A DNA stretch of 32,643 nt. It comes from Allomuricauda sp. TMED12 (GTDB lineage: Bacteria; Bacteroidota; Bacteroidia; Flavobacteriales; Flavobacteriaceae). The DNA lies in assembly GCA_002167435.2 (NCBI GenBank), contig NHBR02000082.1, positions 1 to 32,643 of the forward strand, given 5' to 3'. This document shows, in pieces, positions 24,624-32,643 of the stretch. The first letter of the stretch is position 1. Each line of letters opens with the position of its first letter. Position numbers and translations under genes: made by a program. The notes beneath the pieces are model-generated. The model searched no databases and was not told the origin of the DNA. It saw only the letters and a list, made by a program, of their open reading frames with translations.

Positions 24624-25994
24624 TTAAGGAGTAAGGACTTGACTTTTGTTATGCTTCAAAAGATACTGAGTTAATATACTTTCGGTTTCAACCGTATGTT
24701 TTTGTGGTGTGATAAAAGCTTCTACATCCTCTAGGGTGGATATTTCAATATCGGTATCAATAAAACCAAAACCTTTGTAGATTCCATCCGCTATTAATAC
24801 CACCGCACTTTCATTCGAGTCTCTACCTTTTTCCTTGATGATACGAACCTCAGAAGCCAACAGCTTCATGTGGGTAATCGCCTCTTCAACCTTTTGGTTG
24901 TAATCTTCCACGGCTTCTTTTCCTCTACAAATTCCTTCACATGTGTTTATTTCATGATGGGAGCAAGCTGCGTTGGTTTGTTGCAAATGACAGTATCGTG
25001 GACAGAGCGAAAAACTTTTGCACACTTCTTCCAGATATGCTCGGCATTCCGTTTGATTGTGGATAATTTTTAATGGATTGGGAACTCCTTTAATCGTATT
25101 ATACGCTAGGTGCATAATTCCATTTCGGTCCTCGTAGGCAAAAATAGCGTATTGTTTTCCTGTTCTTTTTTGGGCGCGGTTATAGGGAGGAAACAATCTT
25201 TTTATTTCAGCGGATTCCATTAGTAGGGCCATCAGTTCGCTGCCAGCCAACTTAAAATCAATATTGGCTGTTTCACTGCACATTTGTATTTCTTTTCGAC
25301 TCTTGTCATAAAAATGCCCCAACACCCTTTTTTTAAGGTTAATGGCCTTTCCTACATATATTATATCTCCTTTTTGATTTTTAAAATAATAGATGCCCGG
25401 TTTTTGTGGGATGTTGTCGAATACAGATTTGGGAAGATGGGGTGGGAGTGTAGCCTCTTGGCTTCTGGCATTCAAAAACTTTTTGAATACGTCCTCTGAT
25501 TCAGGTTTGTTCAAAAGTTGTTCAAATAAAAGCACAGTTGCATGTGCATCTCCTCTAGCGCGGTGACGGTCCACCAATGGAATTTCCACGGCCGAACATA
25601 ATTTCCCCAAACTGTAGGAGCGGAGACCGGGTATTAGTTGACGTGATAAACGTACCGTACAGAGTTTTTTTCGGGTAAAATCAATTCCAATTTGCCGAAA
25701 CTCCTCCTTAATCACACCATAATCAAAATTGACCGAGTGTGCCACAAAAATGCAGCCTTCTGTAATGCTTTGTATGGTATCGGCTATCTCATGAAATGTC
25801 GGTGCACTTTGTACCATTTGGTCATCAATCCCCGTTAGTCCCGTAATAAAATAGGGTATGGGGCATTGTGGATTGACCAAGGAAGTGAATTCATCCACAA
25901 TTTGACCGCCATCATATTTAAAAATGGAGATTTCGGTAATCTTGTTTCCTTTGATACCGTTACCTGTAGTTTCTATGTCAATTATGGTGTACAA
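24624..25994 (-). CDS. DEDDh exonuclease fused to UvrC-like GIY-YIG nuclease
   Basis: The protein has 456 residues. The N-terminal part (1-165) is a DnaQ/DEDDh 3'-5' exonuclease with D6-x-E8 (DIETTG), AHSVNFD (D91) and HRARGDA (H144, D149). The second part is a GIY-YIG nuclease (about 198-275) with PGIYYF, IYVGKAINLKKRV and LMESAEIKRLFPPYN (E260 in the UvrC catalytic position). A cysteine-rich region of the UvrC/Cho type follows (SLCPRYC...CEGIC), then a C-terminal part of unclear fold. The two nucleases together suggest DNA repair, for example incision followed by trimming. The AraC gene lies 72 bases upstream on the same strand. Confidence 0.88.
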   Translation of the reverse strand: MYTIIDIETTGNGIKGNKITEISIFKYDGGQIVDEFTSLVNPQCPIPYFITGLTGIDDQMVQSAPTFHEIADTIQSITEGCIFVAHSVNFDYGVIKEEFRQIGIDFTRKKLCTVRLSRQLIPGLRSYSLGKLCSAVEIPLVDRHRARGDAHATVLLFEQLLNKPESEDVFKKFLNARSQEATLPPHLPKSVFDNIPQKPGIYYFKNQKGDIIYVGKAINLKKRVLGHFYDKSRKEIQMCSETANIDFKLAGSELMALLMESAEIKRLFPPYNRAQKRTGKQYAIFAYEDRNGIMHLAYNTIKGVPNPLKIIHNQTECRAYLEEVCKSFSLCPRYCHLQQTNAACSHHEINTCEGICRGKEAVEDYNQKVEEAITHMKLLASEVRIIKEKGRDSNESAVVLIADGIYKGFGFIDTDIEISTLEDVEAFITPQKHTVETESILTQYLLKHNKSQVLTP

Positions 25995-26066
25995 ACTGTG
26001 AATTAAGAATAGCCATTGAAATTATGGATAAAGTTTTCAGCATCCAAAAGCTTTGCTCCATTTGAA

Positions 26067-26909
26067 TTAAAATTGATTGCGATATTGCGTTGGGGTACAA
26101 TGTTTGAACGCTTTAAACTTTCGGTTGAAATTGGCAATATTATTGAAGCCGCATTGCTCTGCAATTACCGCTATCGGTAGTTCAGGATTCTTGATAATAA
26201 GCTTGCAGACATTTTCTATTCGAATTTCAATTAAAAACTGAAAAAATGTTTTGTTTGTCCGTTTCTTAAAATATCTGCAGAAGGCATTTTTGCTCATGTT
26301 GGCCTTTTCCGCTATCTCGTCCAGTGTAATAGGGTCACGATACCGTTCCATGGCATAGTCATACACCTTGCTCATTCGCTTACCCTCATCATCGGTGAAC
26401 GATTTTCGATAAACAAAGGAAGAAAGAGGTGTTGTTTTCGATTTGTTGATTTGATTGATGATCAACAACAACGATGCAATTTGCTCCACTTTGTTTTGAT
26501 GTGATAATGCATTGAACAAGGGAATGATTTTACTTCTTCGTGAGAGGATGCGCATCCCGAACACAGATTTCTTAAAAAAAAAATGTGTTGATGATAGGTC
26601 GGTCAGATGAAAAAATTCCTTACCAAAGGAATCTTGATCAAAAAATAGGGTATGCATCAAAGATTCTTCTTTAATTCGAGTGTCACTTCGGAACACGTGG
26701 GGTATAAAACTTCCAATCACCAGAATATCTCCTGCTTTGTACTCATTGATACTGTCTCCAACAATAAGGGAGCCGGCCCCTTTTTCCACATAGCTTATTT
26801 GGATCTCCCCATGTTGGTGCAATTGGTCATAAAATACCTGTTCCCTATCTATTTGATATACGAGAGCCTCATTTTTGGGTTTGGGTATTTTAAAGGGGAG
26901 TATCTTCAT
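26067..26909 (-). CDS. AraC-family transcriptional regulator
   Basis: The protein has 280 residues. An N-terminal cupin-type sensor domain (about 15-110, with GEIQISYVEKGAGSLIVGD and FIPHVFRSD) precedes a C-terminal double helix-turn-helix (about 180-280): ITLDEIAEKANMSKNAFCRYFKKRTNKTF and PIAVIAEQCGFNNIANFNRKFKAFKHCTPTQYR. It is divergent from the hydroxyproline genes, with 135 bases between, which makes it the likely local activator or sensor for that operon. The inducer (hydroxyproline or a sugar) is not known. Confidence 0.93.
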   Translation of the reverse strand: MKILPFKIPKPKNEALVYQIDREQVFYDQLHQHGEIQISYVEKGAGSLIVGDSINEYKAGDILVIGSFIPHVFRSDTRIKEESLMHTLFFDQDSFGKEFFHLTDLSSTHFFFKKSVFGMRILSRRSKIIPLFNALSHQNKVEQIASLLLIINQINKSKTTPLSSFVYRKSFTDDEGKRMSKVYDYAMERYRDPITLDEIAEKANMSKNAFCRYFKKRTNKTFFQFLIEIRIENVCKLIIKNPELPIAVIAEQCGFNNIANFNRKFKAFKHCTPTQYRNQF

Positions 26910-26944
26910 ATATGAGCCTAAATTATTTGGAAAAATAATTATAT

Positions 26945-26981
26945 GGCTAAATTAAGGTAATATAGTATTATAATAGGCTAA
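26945..26981. promoter_or_regulatory. Direct GGCTAA repeats in the AraC/hydroxyproline intergenic region
   Basis: GGCTAA occurs at 26945-26950 and again at 26976-26981, a 31-base period or about three helical turns, in AT-rich DNA between the divergent genes. AraC-type proteins often bind direct repeats on one face of the helix. The repeat is short and the assignment tentative. Confidence 0.25.
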
Positions 26982-27044
26982 TAATTGTATAAAAGATAGT
27001 GTGGTGCTCTTTGTAATTTTAGGTAGAAATAATTTAACAAGATT

Positions 27045-27968
27045 ATGATAAAATGGGAGGGCGTAATGCCTGCTGTAACTACGAAGTTTACAAGTGACGA
27101 CAAATTGGACCTTGGTATGTTCGAAAAGAACATCAAGGCACAAATTGATGCCGGAGTACATGGTATAATCCTTGGAGGTACTTTGGGAGAGGCCAGTACC
27201 TTGGAACAAGATGAGAAAGAGACTTTGATAAAAAAGTCCTTGGAATTAACAGATGGTAAGATTCCGGTAATAATGAATGTGGCCGAGCAAAGCACCAAAG
27301 GAGCCATTGAGGCAGCCCAACGAGCAGAGAAGGTGGGTGCCAACGGGTTGATGCTTTTGCCTCCCATGCGTTACAAATCAACAGATTACGAAACCGTTGC
27401 TTATTTTAAAGCAGTGGCAAACAGCACATCATTGCCCATTATGCTGTACAACAATCCTGTAGATTACAAGATTGAGGTTACCTTGGACATGATGGAAGAA
27501 TTACTTGAGTGTGATAACATTCAAGCCATAAAGGAATCTACTCGAGATATAACCAATGTTATTAGAATTCAGAACAAATTCGGTGACAGAATAAAAGTTT
27601 TTACGGGAGTAGATACGCTCGGATTGGAAAGCTTGGTCATAGGAGCAGTTGGCTGGGTGGCTGGTCTGGTTTGTGCTTATCCCGCTGAGACCGTTGCCAT
27701 TTATGAGTTGGTAAAAGCAGGAAGAATAGAAGAGGCCCTCAAGATTTATAGATGGTTTATGCCACTGTTGGAGTTGGACATCAGCCCCCAATTGGTTCAA
27801 AATATAAAATTGGCTGAGGTCGCTACGGGAATCGGAACCGAAAATGTACGAGCTCCTCGGTTGCCTTTGCAGGGTGCAGAACGGGAGAGAGTATTAAAGG
27901 TGATTGAGACTGCAATGAAGAACAGACCGGAACTTCCGGATTATAAAAATTTAAATAGTGTAGTATGA
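27045..27968 (+). CDS. DapA-family aldolase/deaminase, probable 1-pyrroline-4-hydroxy-2-carboxylate deaminase
   Basis: The protein has 307 residues forming a class I aldolase TIM barrel. It has GGTLGEASTL (44-53), a tyrosine in MLYNNPVDY (Y135) and the Schiff-base lysine in IQAIKEST (K163). In the trans-4-hydroxyproline pathway a DapA homologue deaminates 1-pyrroline-4-hydroxy-2-carboxylate to 2-oxoglutarate semialdehyde. The neighbours (semialdehyde dehydrogenase, hydroxyproline epimerase) make that assignment likely here, rather than lysine biosynthesis. The stop overlaps the next ATG (ATGA). On sequence alone other DapA-family activities cannot be excluded. Confidence 0.85.
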   Translation: MIKWEGVMPAVTTKFTSDDKLDLGMFEKNIKAQIDAGVHGIILGGTLGEASTLEQDEKETLIKKSLELTDGKIPVIMNVAEQSTKGAIEAAQRAEKVGANGLMLLPPMRYKSTDYETVAYFKAVANSTSLPIMLYNNPVDYKIEVTLDMMEELLECDNIQAIKESTRDITNVIRIQNKFGDRIKVFTGVDTLGLESLVIGAVGWVAGLVCAYPAETVAIYELVKAGRIEEALKIYRWFMPLLELDISPQLVQNIKLAEVATGIGTENVRAPRLPLQGAERERVLKVIETAMKNRPELPDYKNLNSVV

Positions 27969-29488
27969 TTACAGGTAAAAACTGTATTGGAGGACAATTT
28001 AAGTCCGATGGGTCTATTGAGTTCAGAACGATAAATCCAAAGGAGAACGTAGAGAATCCAACAGTGTTCCTAGAGGCCACAAAAGATGAAATTGACACAG
28101 CTGCTGAGCTTGCTTGGACAGCATTTAAAACATTCCGAAAAATCCCAGGTAAACAAAGAGCAGATTTTTTGAATACCATTGCCGATGAAATATTGGCTTT
28201 GGACAAGGAGCTTGTGGACATGTATATGCTGGAATCCGGATTGCCGGAAGGGCGAGCCGTTGGGGAAAGAGGAAGGACGGTTTTTCAATTACGTTCCTTT
28301 GCCGAACTTGTTTCCAATGACGATTGGCGTGAAAATACTTTTGATGCCGCTCAACCTGATAGAAAACCAATGCCAAAGGATGATTTGAGAAAAACAATGA
28401 TTCCGTTGGGCCCTGTGGCCGTTTTTGGCGCCAGTAATTTTCCGTTGGCCTATTCTACTGCAGGGGGTGATACCGCGAGTGCTTTGGCTGCGGGCTGCCC
28501 AGTAATCGTAAAGGGACATCCCATGCATGCGGGAACTAATGAGTTGGTGGCTTCGGCCATTGTAAAGGCGGCCGAAAAAACAGGAATGCCAAAAGGCGTT
28601 TTTTCCAGTATTAATGGGAATGTACAGGCTGGAGTGGATTTGGTGAACCACCCAAAAGTAAAGGCTGTTGGTTTTACAGGTAGTATTGGTGGGGGAAGGG
28701 CACTTTTTGATTTGGCTGCCAAGCGAGATGAACCTATACCTGTTTTTGCTGAAATGGGAAGTATTAACCCGGTGATCATGACGGCAAATGCCATTTCTAA
28801 ACGAGGAAGTGAACTGGCAAAAACCTATGCAGGTTCCATTACTTTGGGTACAGGTCAATTCTGTACAAATCCAGGGCTCTTGTTAACAGTGAAAACTGAT
28901 GATACGGAGGATTTTATTCAAGAATTGGCCAAAGAAACCATCGCCATTGCCCCGCAGACTATGCTCCACCCGAACATAAAGAAGGGATATCAGAAAAAGG
29001 GCGAGGATGTCATCTCGCAAGATGGCGTTGAGGTAGTTGGTAAATACAAAGGTGATTTGGAACCTAATGATGCAGCTTCAATTATTGCCAGGGTATCAGG
29101 CGAAGCATTTTTGAAAAACCCTAAAATGCATCAGGAGGTTTTTGGTCCTTTTTCTATGGTGGTGCAATGTGCGGACGAAGCAGAGCTTATTGAGATCATA
29201 GAAGGTTTGGAAGGCCAATTGACAGGAACTCTCATTGCCGAAACGGATGATGATTTAAATCTGGCAGAGATTGTGGAATCTCTTCAAAATAAAGTAGGAA
29301 GGATTATTTATAATGGAGTGCCTACAGGTGTGGAGGTATGTCCTTCCATGCAACATGGTGGGCCTTACCCGGCATCTACGGATTCTAGATTTACAGCAGT
29401 GGGAACTCATTCCATAAAACGTTGGGTAAGACCTATTAGTTATCAATCGTTCCCCAAGGAATTATTGCCGGATCATTTAAAAAAATAG
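27965..29488 (+). CDS. Aldehyde dehydrogenase, probable 2-oxoglutarate-semialdehyde dehydrogenase (NADP+)
   Basis: The protein has 507 residues of the ALDH fold. The catalytic cysteine is in GQFCTNPG (C300) and the general base in FAEMGSINP (E263); a nucleotide-binding stretch GPVAVFGASNFPLAYST and PVIVKGHP are also seen. The GQFCTNPG form is typical of the 2-oxoglutarate-semialdehyde dehydrogenase group that ends hydroxyproline and glucarate breakdown by forming 2-oxoglutarate. It overlaps the DapA-like gene by 4 bases, and the epimerase gene starts 3 bases after its stop, so the three are one operon. Confidence 0.9.
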   Translation: MITGKNCIGGQFKSDGSIEFRTINPKENVENPTVFLEATKDEIDTAAELAWTAFKTFRKIPGKQRADFLNTIADEILALDKELVDMYMLESGLPEGRAVGERGRTVFQLRSFAELVSNDDWRENTFDAAQPDRKPMPKDDLRKTMIPLGPVAVFGASNFPLAYSTAGGDTASALAAGCPVIVKGHPMHAGTNELVASAIVKAAEKTGMPKGVFSSINGNVQAGVDLVNHPKVKAVGFTGSIGGGRALFDLAAKRDEPIPVFAEMGSINPVIMTANAISKRGSELAKTYAGSITLGTGQFCTNPGLLLTVKTDDTEDFIQELAKETIAIAPQTMLHPNIKKGYQKKGEDVISQDGVEVVGKYKGDLEPNDAASIIARVSGEAFLKNPKMHQEVFGPFSMVVQCADEAELIEIIEGLEGQLTGTLIAETDDDLNLAEIVESLQNKVGRIIYNGVPTGVEVCPSMQHGGPYPASTDSRFTAVGTHSIKRWVRPISYQSFPKELLPDHLKK

Positions 29489-29491
29489 CGA

Positions 29492-30499
29492 GTGGCCAGA
29501 AAAACATTTTTTTGTGTAGATGCCCATACCTGCGGAAATCCAGTAAGGGTAGTTGCTGGTGGAGGACCTAATTTGGTTGGTGAGAACATGAGCGAAAAAC
29601 GTCAGCACTTTTTAAAAGAGTATGATTGGATTCGACGGGGATTGATGTTCGAACCTCGTGGTCATGATATGATGAGCGGAAGCATTTTGCTGGCACCACA
29701 TGATCCCGAAAATGATTTTGCCATACTTTTTATTGAAACTTCAGGTTGTTTGCCCATGTGTGGTCATGGAACCATAGGTACTATTACAGTGGCCATTGAA
29801 GAAGGACTTATTGTACCGAAAACTCCAGGAAAGATTAGAATGGAAGCTCCAGCAGGACTAGTTGAAATCGAATACCAATTAACCGGTAAAAAGGTAGAAT
29901 GGGTAAAACTCATCAATGTGAAATCTTATTTGGCGGCAGAAAACTTAACGGTGGAATGTCCGGAATTGGGAGAAATTACTTTTGATGTGGCCTATGGTGG
30001 AAATTATTACGCCATTGTAGATCCACAACAAAACTTTACGGGATTGCAAGACTATTCGGCAGGTCAAATAATTCAATATTCTCAAGTGGTCCGAAAAAAA
30101 ATAAATGAAAAGTATCCCGATATGTTTGTCCACCCGGAAGATTCGACCATAAGGGATGTAAGCCATATAATGTGGACAGGTGAACCCTTGGATGATTCTT
30201 CGTCTGGGAGAAATGCCGTTTTTTATGGGAAGAAGGCCATAGATCGGTCTCCTTGTGGTACTGGGACTTCGGCTCGTATGGCACAACTATACGCAAAAGG
30301 AAGATTAAAGAAAAACGAACCCTATGTGCACGAAAGTATTATCGGTAGCAAGTTCGTAGGTAAAGTAGAGGAAGAAACCATTTTGGATGGAAAACAAGCC
30401 ATTATTCCAAGTATTCAAGGTTGGGCACAAATAACGGGCTATAATAATATTATAATTGATGACGACGACCCTTATGCCCATGGTTTTCAGGTGTTGTAG
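29492..30499 (+). CDS. 4-hydroxyproline 2-epimerase (proline racemase family)
   Basis: The protein has 335 residues. The start is GTG at 29492; it keeps the family N-terminus FFCVDAHTCGNPVRVVAGGGP, and no ATG would. Both catalytic cysteines are present, C90 in MCGHGT and C255 in SPCGTGTS. In this family Cys/Cys means racemase or epimerase, while Thr in the first position marks the dehydratase. The enzyme interconverts trans-4-hydroxy-L-proline and cis-4-hydroxy-D-proline, the first step of the pathway served by the two genes before it. The gene is 3 bases after the dehydrogenase stop. Proline or 3-hydroxyproline activity is possible but less likely in this context. Confidence 0.92.
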   Translation: MARKTFFCVDAHTCGNPVRVVAGGGPNLVGENMSEKRQHFLKEYDWIRRGLMFEPRGHDMMSGSILLAPHDPENDFAILFIETSGCLPMCGHGTIGTITVAIEEGLIVPKTPGKIRMEAPAGLVEIEYQLTGKKVEWVKLINVKSYLAAENLTVECPELGEITFDVAYGGNYYAIVDPQQNFTGLQDYSAGQIIQYSQVVRKKINEKYPDMFVHPEDSTIRDVSHIMWTGEPLDDSSSGRNAVFYGKKAIDRSPCGTGTSARMAQLYAKGRLKKNEPYVHESIIGSKFVGKVEEETILDGKQAIIPSIQGWAQITGYNNIIIDDDDPYAHGFQVL

Positions 30500-30556
30500 C
30501 AATCAATAAAAAAAGTATGGGATTGTAATTGATGCTGTACTCTTGAGATAATTAGT

Positions 30557-32643
30557 ATGAAACCAATTAAAGTAATTATTGCGCCACTATTTTTACTCGT
30601 TTGCTTCACAAACTTGGTTCAGGCACAAAGCGGGGAAGAAGAGGTGGTACAAAAGGAGAAAACAGAAGAAGATCTTCCCACTTTTGACCCTCATATTCCT
30701 CAGCTCTACAACAAGTACCTGATCAATGTTGCCGATATTGAAGTCGAAACTACATTGGGGGATTTGCCACGATTGCCACGTTTTGTTGAAGGAGAGTATG
30801 GGAATGGTGTAAAAGGCCCAAAAGTAAGGGTAATTTGGCCTTCTCCAATAGATAATTCCGAAGTGTCAAAAGTTGGAAATTATGTAGTAACAGGTCAGGT
30901 TGCAGGTACCAACTTTCAACCCAAAGCGAAAGTAACGGTAATATCAAATAGGAGATCGAATACTCCCAGCCTTAAACTTGACGTATTTGGTTTGGACCAA
31001 GTTTCGCTCGATAACGATGCACATGGAGAGCAAACAAAATTCATCGAAAATAGAGACAAGTTTATAAATACACTAGCTGAAACCAATCCTGACTCCTTTT
31101 TATACATGTTCCGAAATGCCTTTGGCCAGGAACAGCCCGAGGGAGCAAAACCATTGGGCGTATGGGACAGTCAAGAAACCAAACTACGGGGGCATGCTAC
31201 AGGTCATTATTTAACCGCCATTGCCCAAGCCTATGCCAGTACCGCTCATGATAAGGCGTTACAGGCCAATTTTGCCAATAAAATGGATTATATGGTGGAA
31301 GTGCTGTATGGGCTTTCCCAAATGTCTGGACGTTCTGCAAACATTGGGGGTGAGTATGAAGCTGACCCGACAGCGGTTCCTCCGGGTCCAGGTAAATCAA
31401 CTTTTGATTCCGATTTGAGTGAAAACGGAATCCGAACCGATTATTGGAACTGGGGCGAAGGTTTTATAAGTGCTTACCCGCCAGACCAATTTATCATGTT
31501 GGAAAAAGGGGCAATCTACGGAACACAGCCCACCCAAATTTGGGCGCCCTATTATACTTTGCACAAAATTTTGGCAGGGTTAATGGACATTTATGAGGTA
31601 AGTGGAAACAAAAAAGCTTTGGAAATAGCCAAGGGAATGGGTGATTGGGTGTATGCCCGATTGAGCCAAGTGCCCACCGATACCTTGATCGGTATGTGGA
31701 ACACCTATATTGCAGGAGAATTTGGTGGTATGAATGAAGCCATGGCCCGCTTGGACAGAATTACAGACGAACCAAGATACCTTAAAGTGGCACAATTGTT
31801 CGATAACATCAAAATGTTTTTTGGTGATACCGAACATTCCCATGGATTGGCCAAAAATGTTGACTCCTTTCGTGGGTTGCATGCCAATCAGCATATTCCT
31901 CAAGTTATGGGTGCGCTTGAAATATATCGTGATTCGGAATTGCCAGAATATTACCAAGTGGCCGATAACTTCTGGTATAAGGCCAAAAATGATTATATGT
32001 ACAGTATTGGAGGAGTAGCCGGGGCAAGAAATCCAACAAATGCAGAATGTTTTATTGGTCAGCCCGCTACATTGTACGAAAATGGGTTTTCATCAGGAGG
32101 ACAAAATGAGACCTGCGCCTCATACAACATGCTAAAACTCACCAAAAACTTGTTTCTTTTTGATCAACGCACGGAATTGATGGATTATTACGAGCGTGGC
32201 TTGTATAACCATATTCTTGCTTCAGTAGCTGAAGACAGTCCTGCAAACACCTATCATGTACCATTGAGGCCAGGTTCTGTTAAGCGATTTGGAAATGCCG
32301 ATATGCGCGGCTTTACCTGCTGCAATGGCACCGCTCTGGAGAGTAATACCAAGTTTCAAAATTCCATTTACTTCAAAAGCAAGGATGACAAGGCACTTTA
32401 TGTAAACCTTTTTGTGCCCTCAACGTTAAAATGGACCGAGAAGGACATTACTGTAGAGCAAAAAACTGCTTTTCCGAAAGCAGACAATACTCAATTGATG
32501 ATTAAGGGAAAGGGGAAATTTGATTTGAACATTAGGGTGCCGCAATGGGCGACCAAAGGTTTTTTTGTGAGAGTGAACGGTAAACCAGAAAAAGTGGAAG
32601 CTGTACCTGGCACCTATCTTACTTTAGGCCGTAAATGGAAAGA
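30557..32643 (+). CDS. Secreted GH127-type (DUF1680) beta-L-arabinofuranosidase, 3' end cut by window
   Basis: The frame is open from the ATG at 30557 to the window end (695 codons). A signal peptide (about 1-23, ending VQA) is followed by an acidic linker, an Ig-like beta domain (about 60-131) and the alpha/alpha-barrel catalytic domain. LRGHATGHYL and AECF (E497, possible acid/base) are present. The metal and nucleophile residues known from GH127 are present in order: E518-T-C520 and C588-C589 (FTCCNGT). In the founding enzyme a zinc-bound Cys attacks beta-L-arabinofuranosides, including those on hydroxyproline in extensin. It lies 57 bases after the hydroxyproline epimerase, same strand. 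The related family GH146 is an alternative. It is predicted to be secreted or periplasmic. Confidence 0.9.
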   Translation, partial: MKPIKVIIAPLFLLVCFTNLVQAQSGEEEVVQKEKTEEDLPTFDPHIPQLYNKYLINVADIEVETTLGDLPRLPRFVEGEYGNGVKGPKVRVIWPSPIDNSEVSKVGNYVVTGQVAGTNFQPKAKVTVISNRRSNTPSLKLDVFGLDQVSLDNDAHGEQTKFIENRDKFINTLAETNPDSFLYMFRNAFGQEQPEGAKPLGVWDSQETKLRGHATGHYLTAIAQAYASTAHDKALQANFANKMDYMVEVLYGLSQMSGRSANIGGEYEADPTAVPPGPGKSTFDSDLSENGIRTDYWNWGEGFISAYPPDQFIMLEKGAIYGTQPTQIWAPYYTLHKILAGLMDIYEVSGNKKALEIAKGMGDWVYARLSQVPTDTLIGMWNTYIAGEFGGMNEAMARLDRITDEPRYLKVAQLFDNIKMFFGDTEHSHGLAKNVDSFRGLHANQHIPQVMGALEIYRDSELPEYYQVADNFWYKAKNDYMYSIGGVAGARNPTNAECFIGQPATLYENGFSSGGQNETCASYNMLKLTKNLFLFDQRTELMDYYERGLYNHILASVAEDSPANTYHVPLRPGSVKRFGNADMRGFTCCNGTALESNTKFQNSIYFKSKDDKALYVNLFVPSTLKWTEKDITVEQKTAFPKADNTQLMIKGKGKFDLNIRVPQWATKGFFVRVNGKPEKVEAVPGTYLTLGRKWK

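Noticed and set aside
26921..26940. AATTATT/AATAATT inverted repeat before the AraC gene
   Set aside because: It is a short AT-only stem in AT-rich DNA and is expected by chance; no T-run and no conserved operator form.
28289..28858. Long open frame opposite the aldehyde dehydrogenase gene (189 residues)
   Set aside because: It lies fully inside a well-supported gene on the other strand, is rich in His, Cys and Ser as antisense frames are, and has no domain signature.

Overview
The window looks like a stretch of chromosome from a marine-type member of the Flavobacteriaceae (Bacteroidota). This rests on several things seen here: a FecI/FecR/TonB-receptor triad with the Bacteroidota domain order, many short lipoproteins with an SxC-type lipobox, TAnnTTTG promoter -7 elements, weak Shine-Dalgarno sites, and genes packed almost without gaps. 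The genus cannot be fixed from the sequence alone. I see no insertion sequence, phage, CRISPR array, rRNA or tRNA. No gap between genes exceeds about 135 bases.

Left part (1-10.2 kb): the 3' end of argS overlaps a membrane-anchored M90/MtfA-like zinc peptidase gene. On the minus strand follows a cell-surface signalling operon (ECF sigma factor, FecR anti-sigma factor, TonB-dependent transducer). Divergent from it are two acidic lipoproteins. The larger is built from internal duplications, and its last domain is repeated in the smaller one. After a clear terminator come the housekeeping genes ffh and folD and a tiny lipoprotein.

Middle part (10.3-26.9 kb): small transcription units of general metabolism. 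They are a DUF2306 membrane protein, a VOC protein, an alpha/beta hydrolase divergent from an HxlR regulator, a secreted SnoaL-like protein, a HerA-like ATPase with a lipoprotein, an exported RidA-like protein, QueE for queuosine, a lipoprotein metalloprotease, a methyltransferase, a YkgJ-type cysteine-cluster protein, a sterol-desaturase-family hydroxylase, a NamZ-type (DUF1343) muramidase lipoprotein head to head with a LolC/E-type permease, an M20 peptidase, an aldose-1-epimerase-like protein and an exonuclease/GIY-YIG fusion.

Right part (26.1-32.6 kb): the most interesting region. An AraC-type regulator is divergent from a tight run of three genes matching trans-4-hydroxy-L-proline breakdown: a DapA-family deaminase, a 2-oxoglutarate-semialdehyde dehydrogenase and a Cys/Cys hydroxyproline epimerase. 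After 57 bases comes a secreted GH127-type (DUF1680) beta-L-arabinofuranosidase, cut by the window end. Known GH127 enzymes release L-arabinofuranose from hydroxyproline-linked arabinosides of extensin-like proteins. The arrangement therefore suggests a locus that strips the sugar from hydroxyproline-rich glycoproteins and then burns the hydroxyproline. The FAD-dependent D-hydroxyproline oxidase/dehydrogenase needed between epimerase and deaminase is not in the window.
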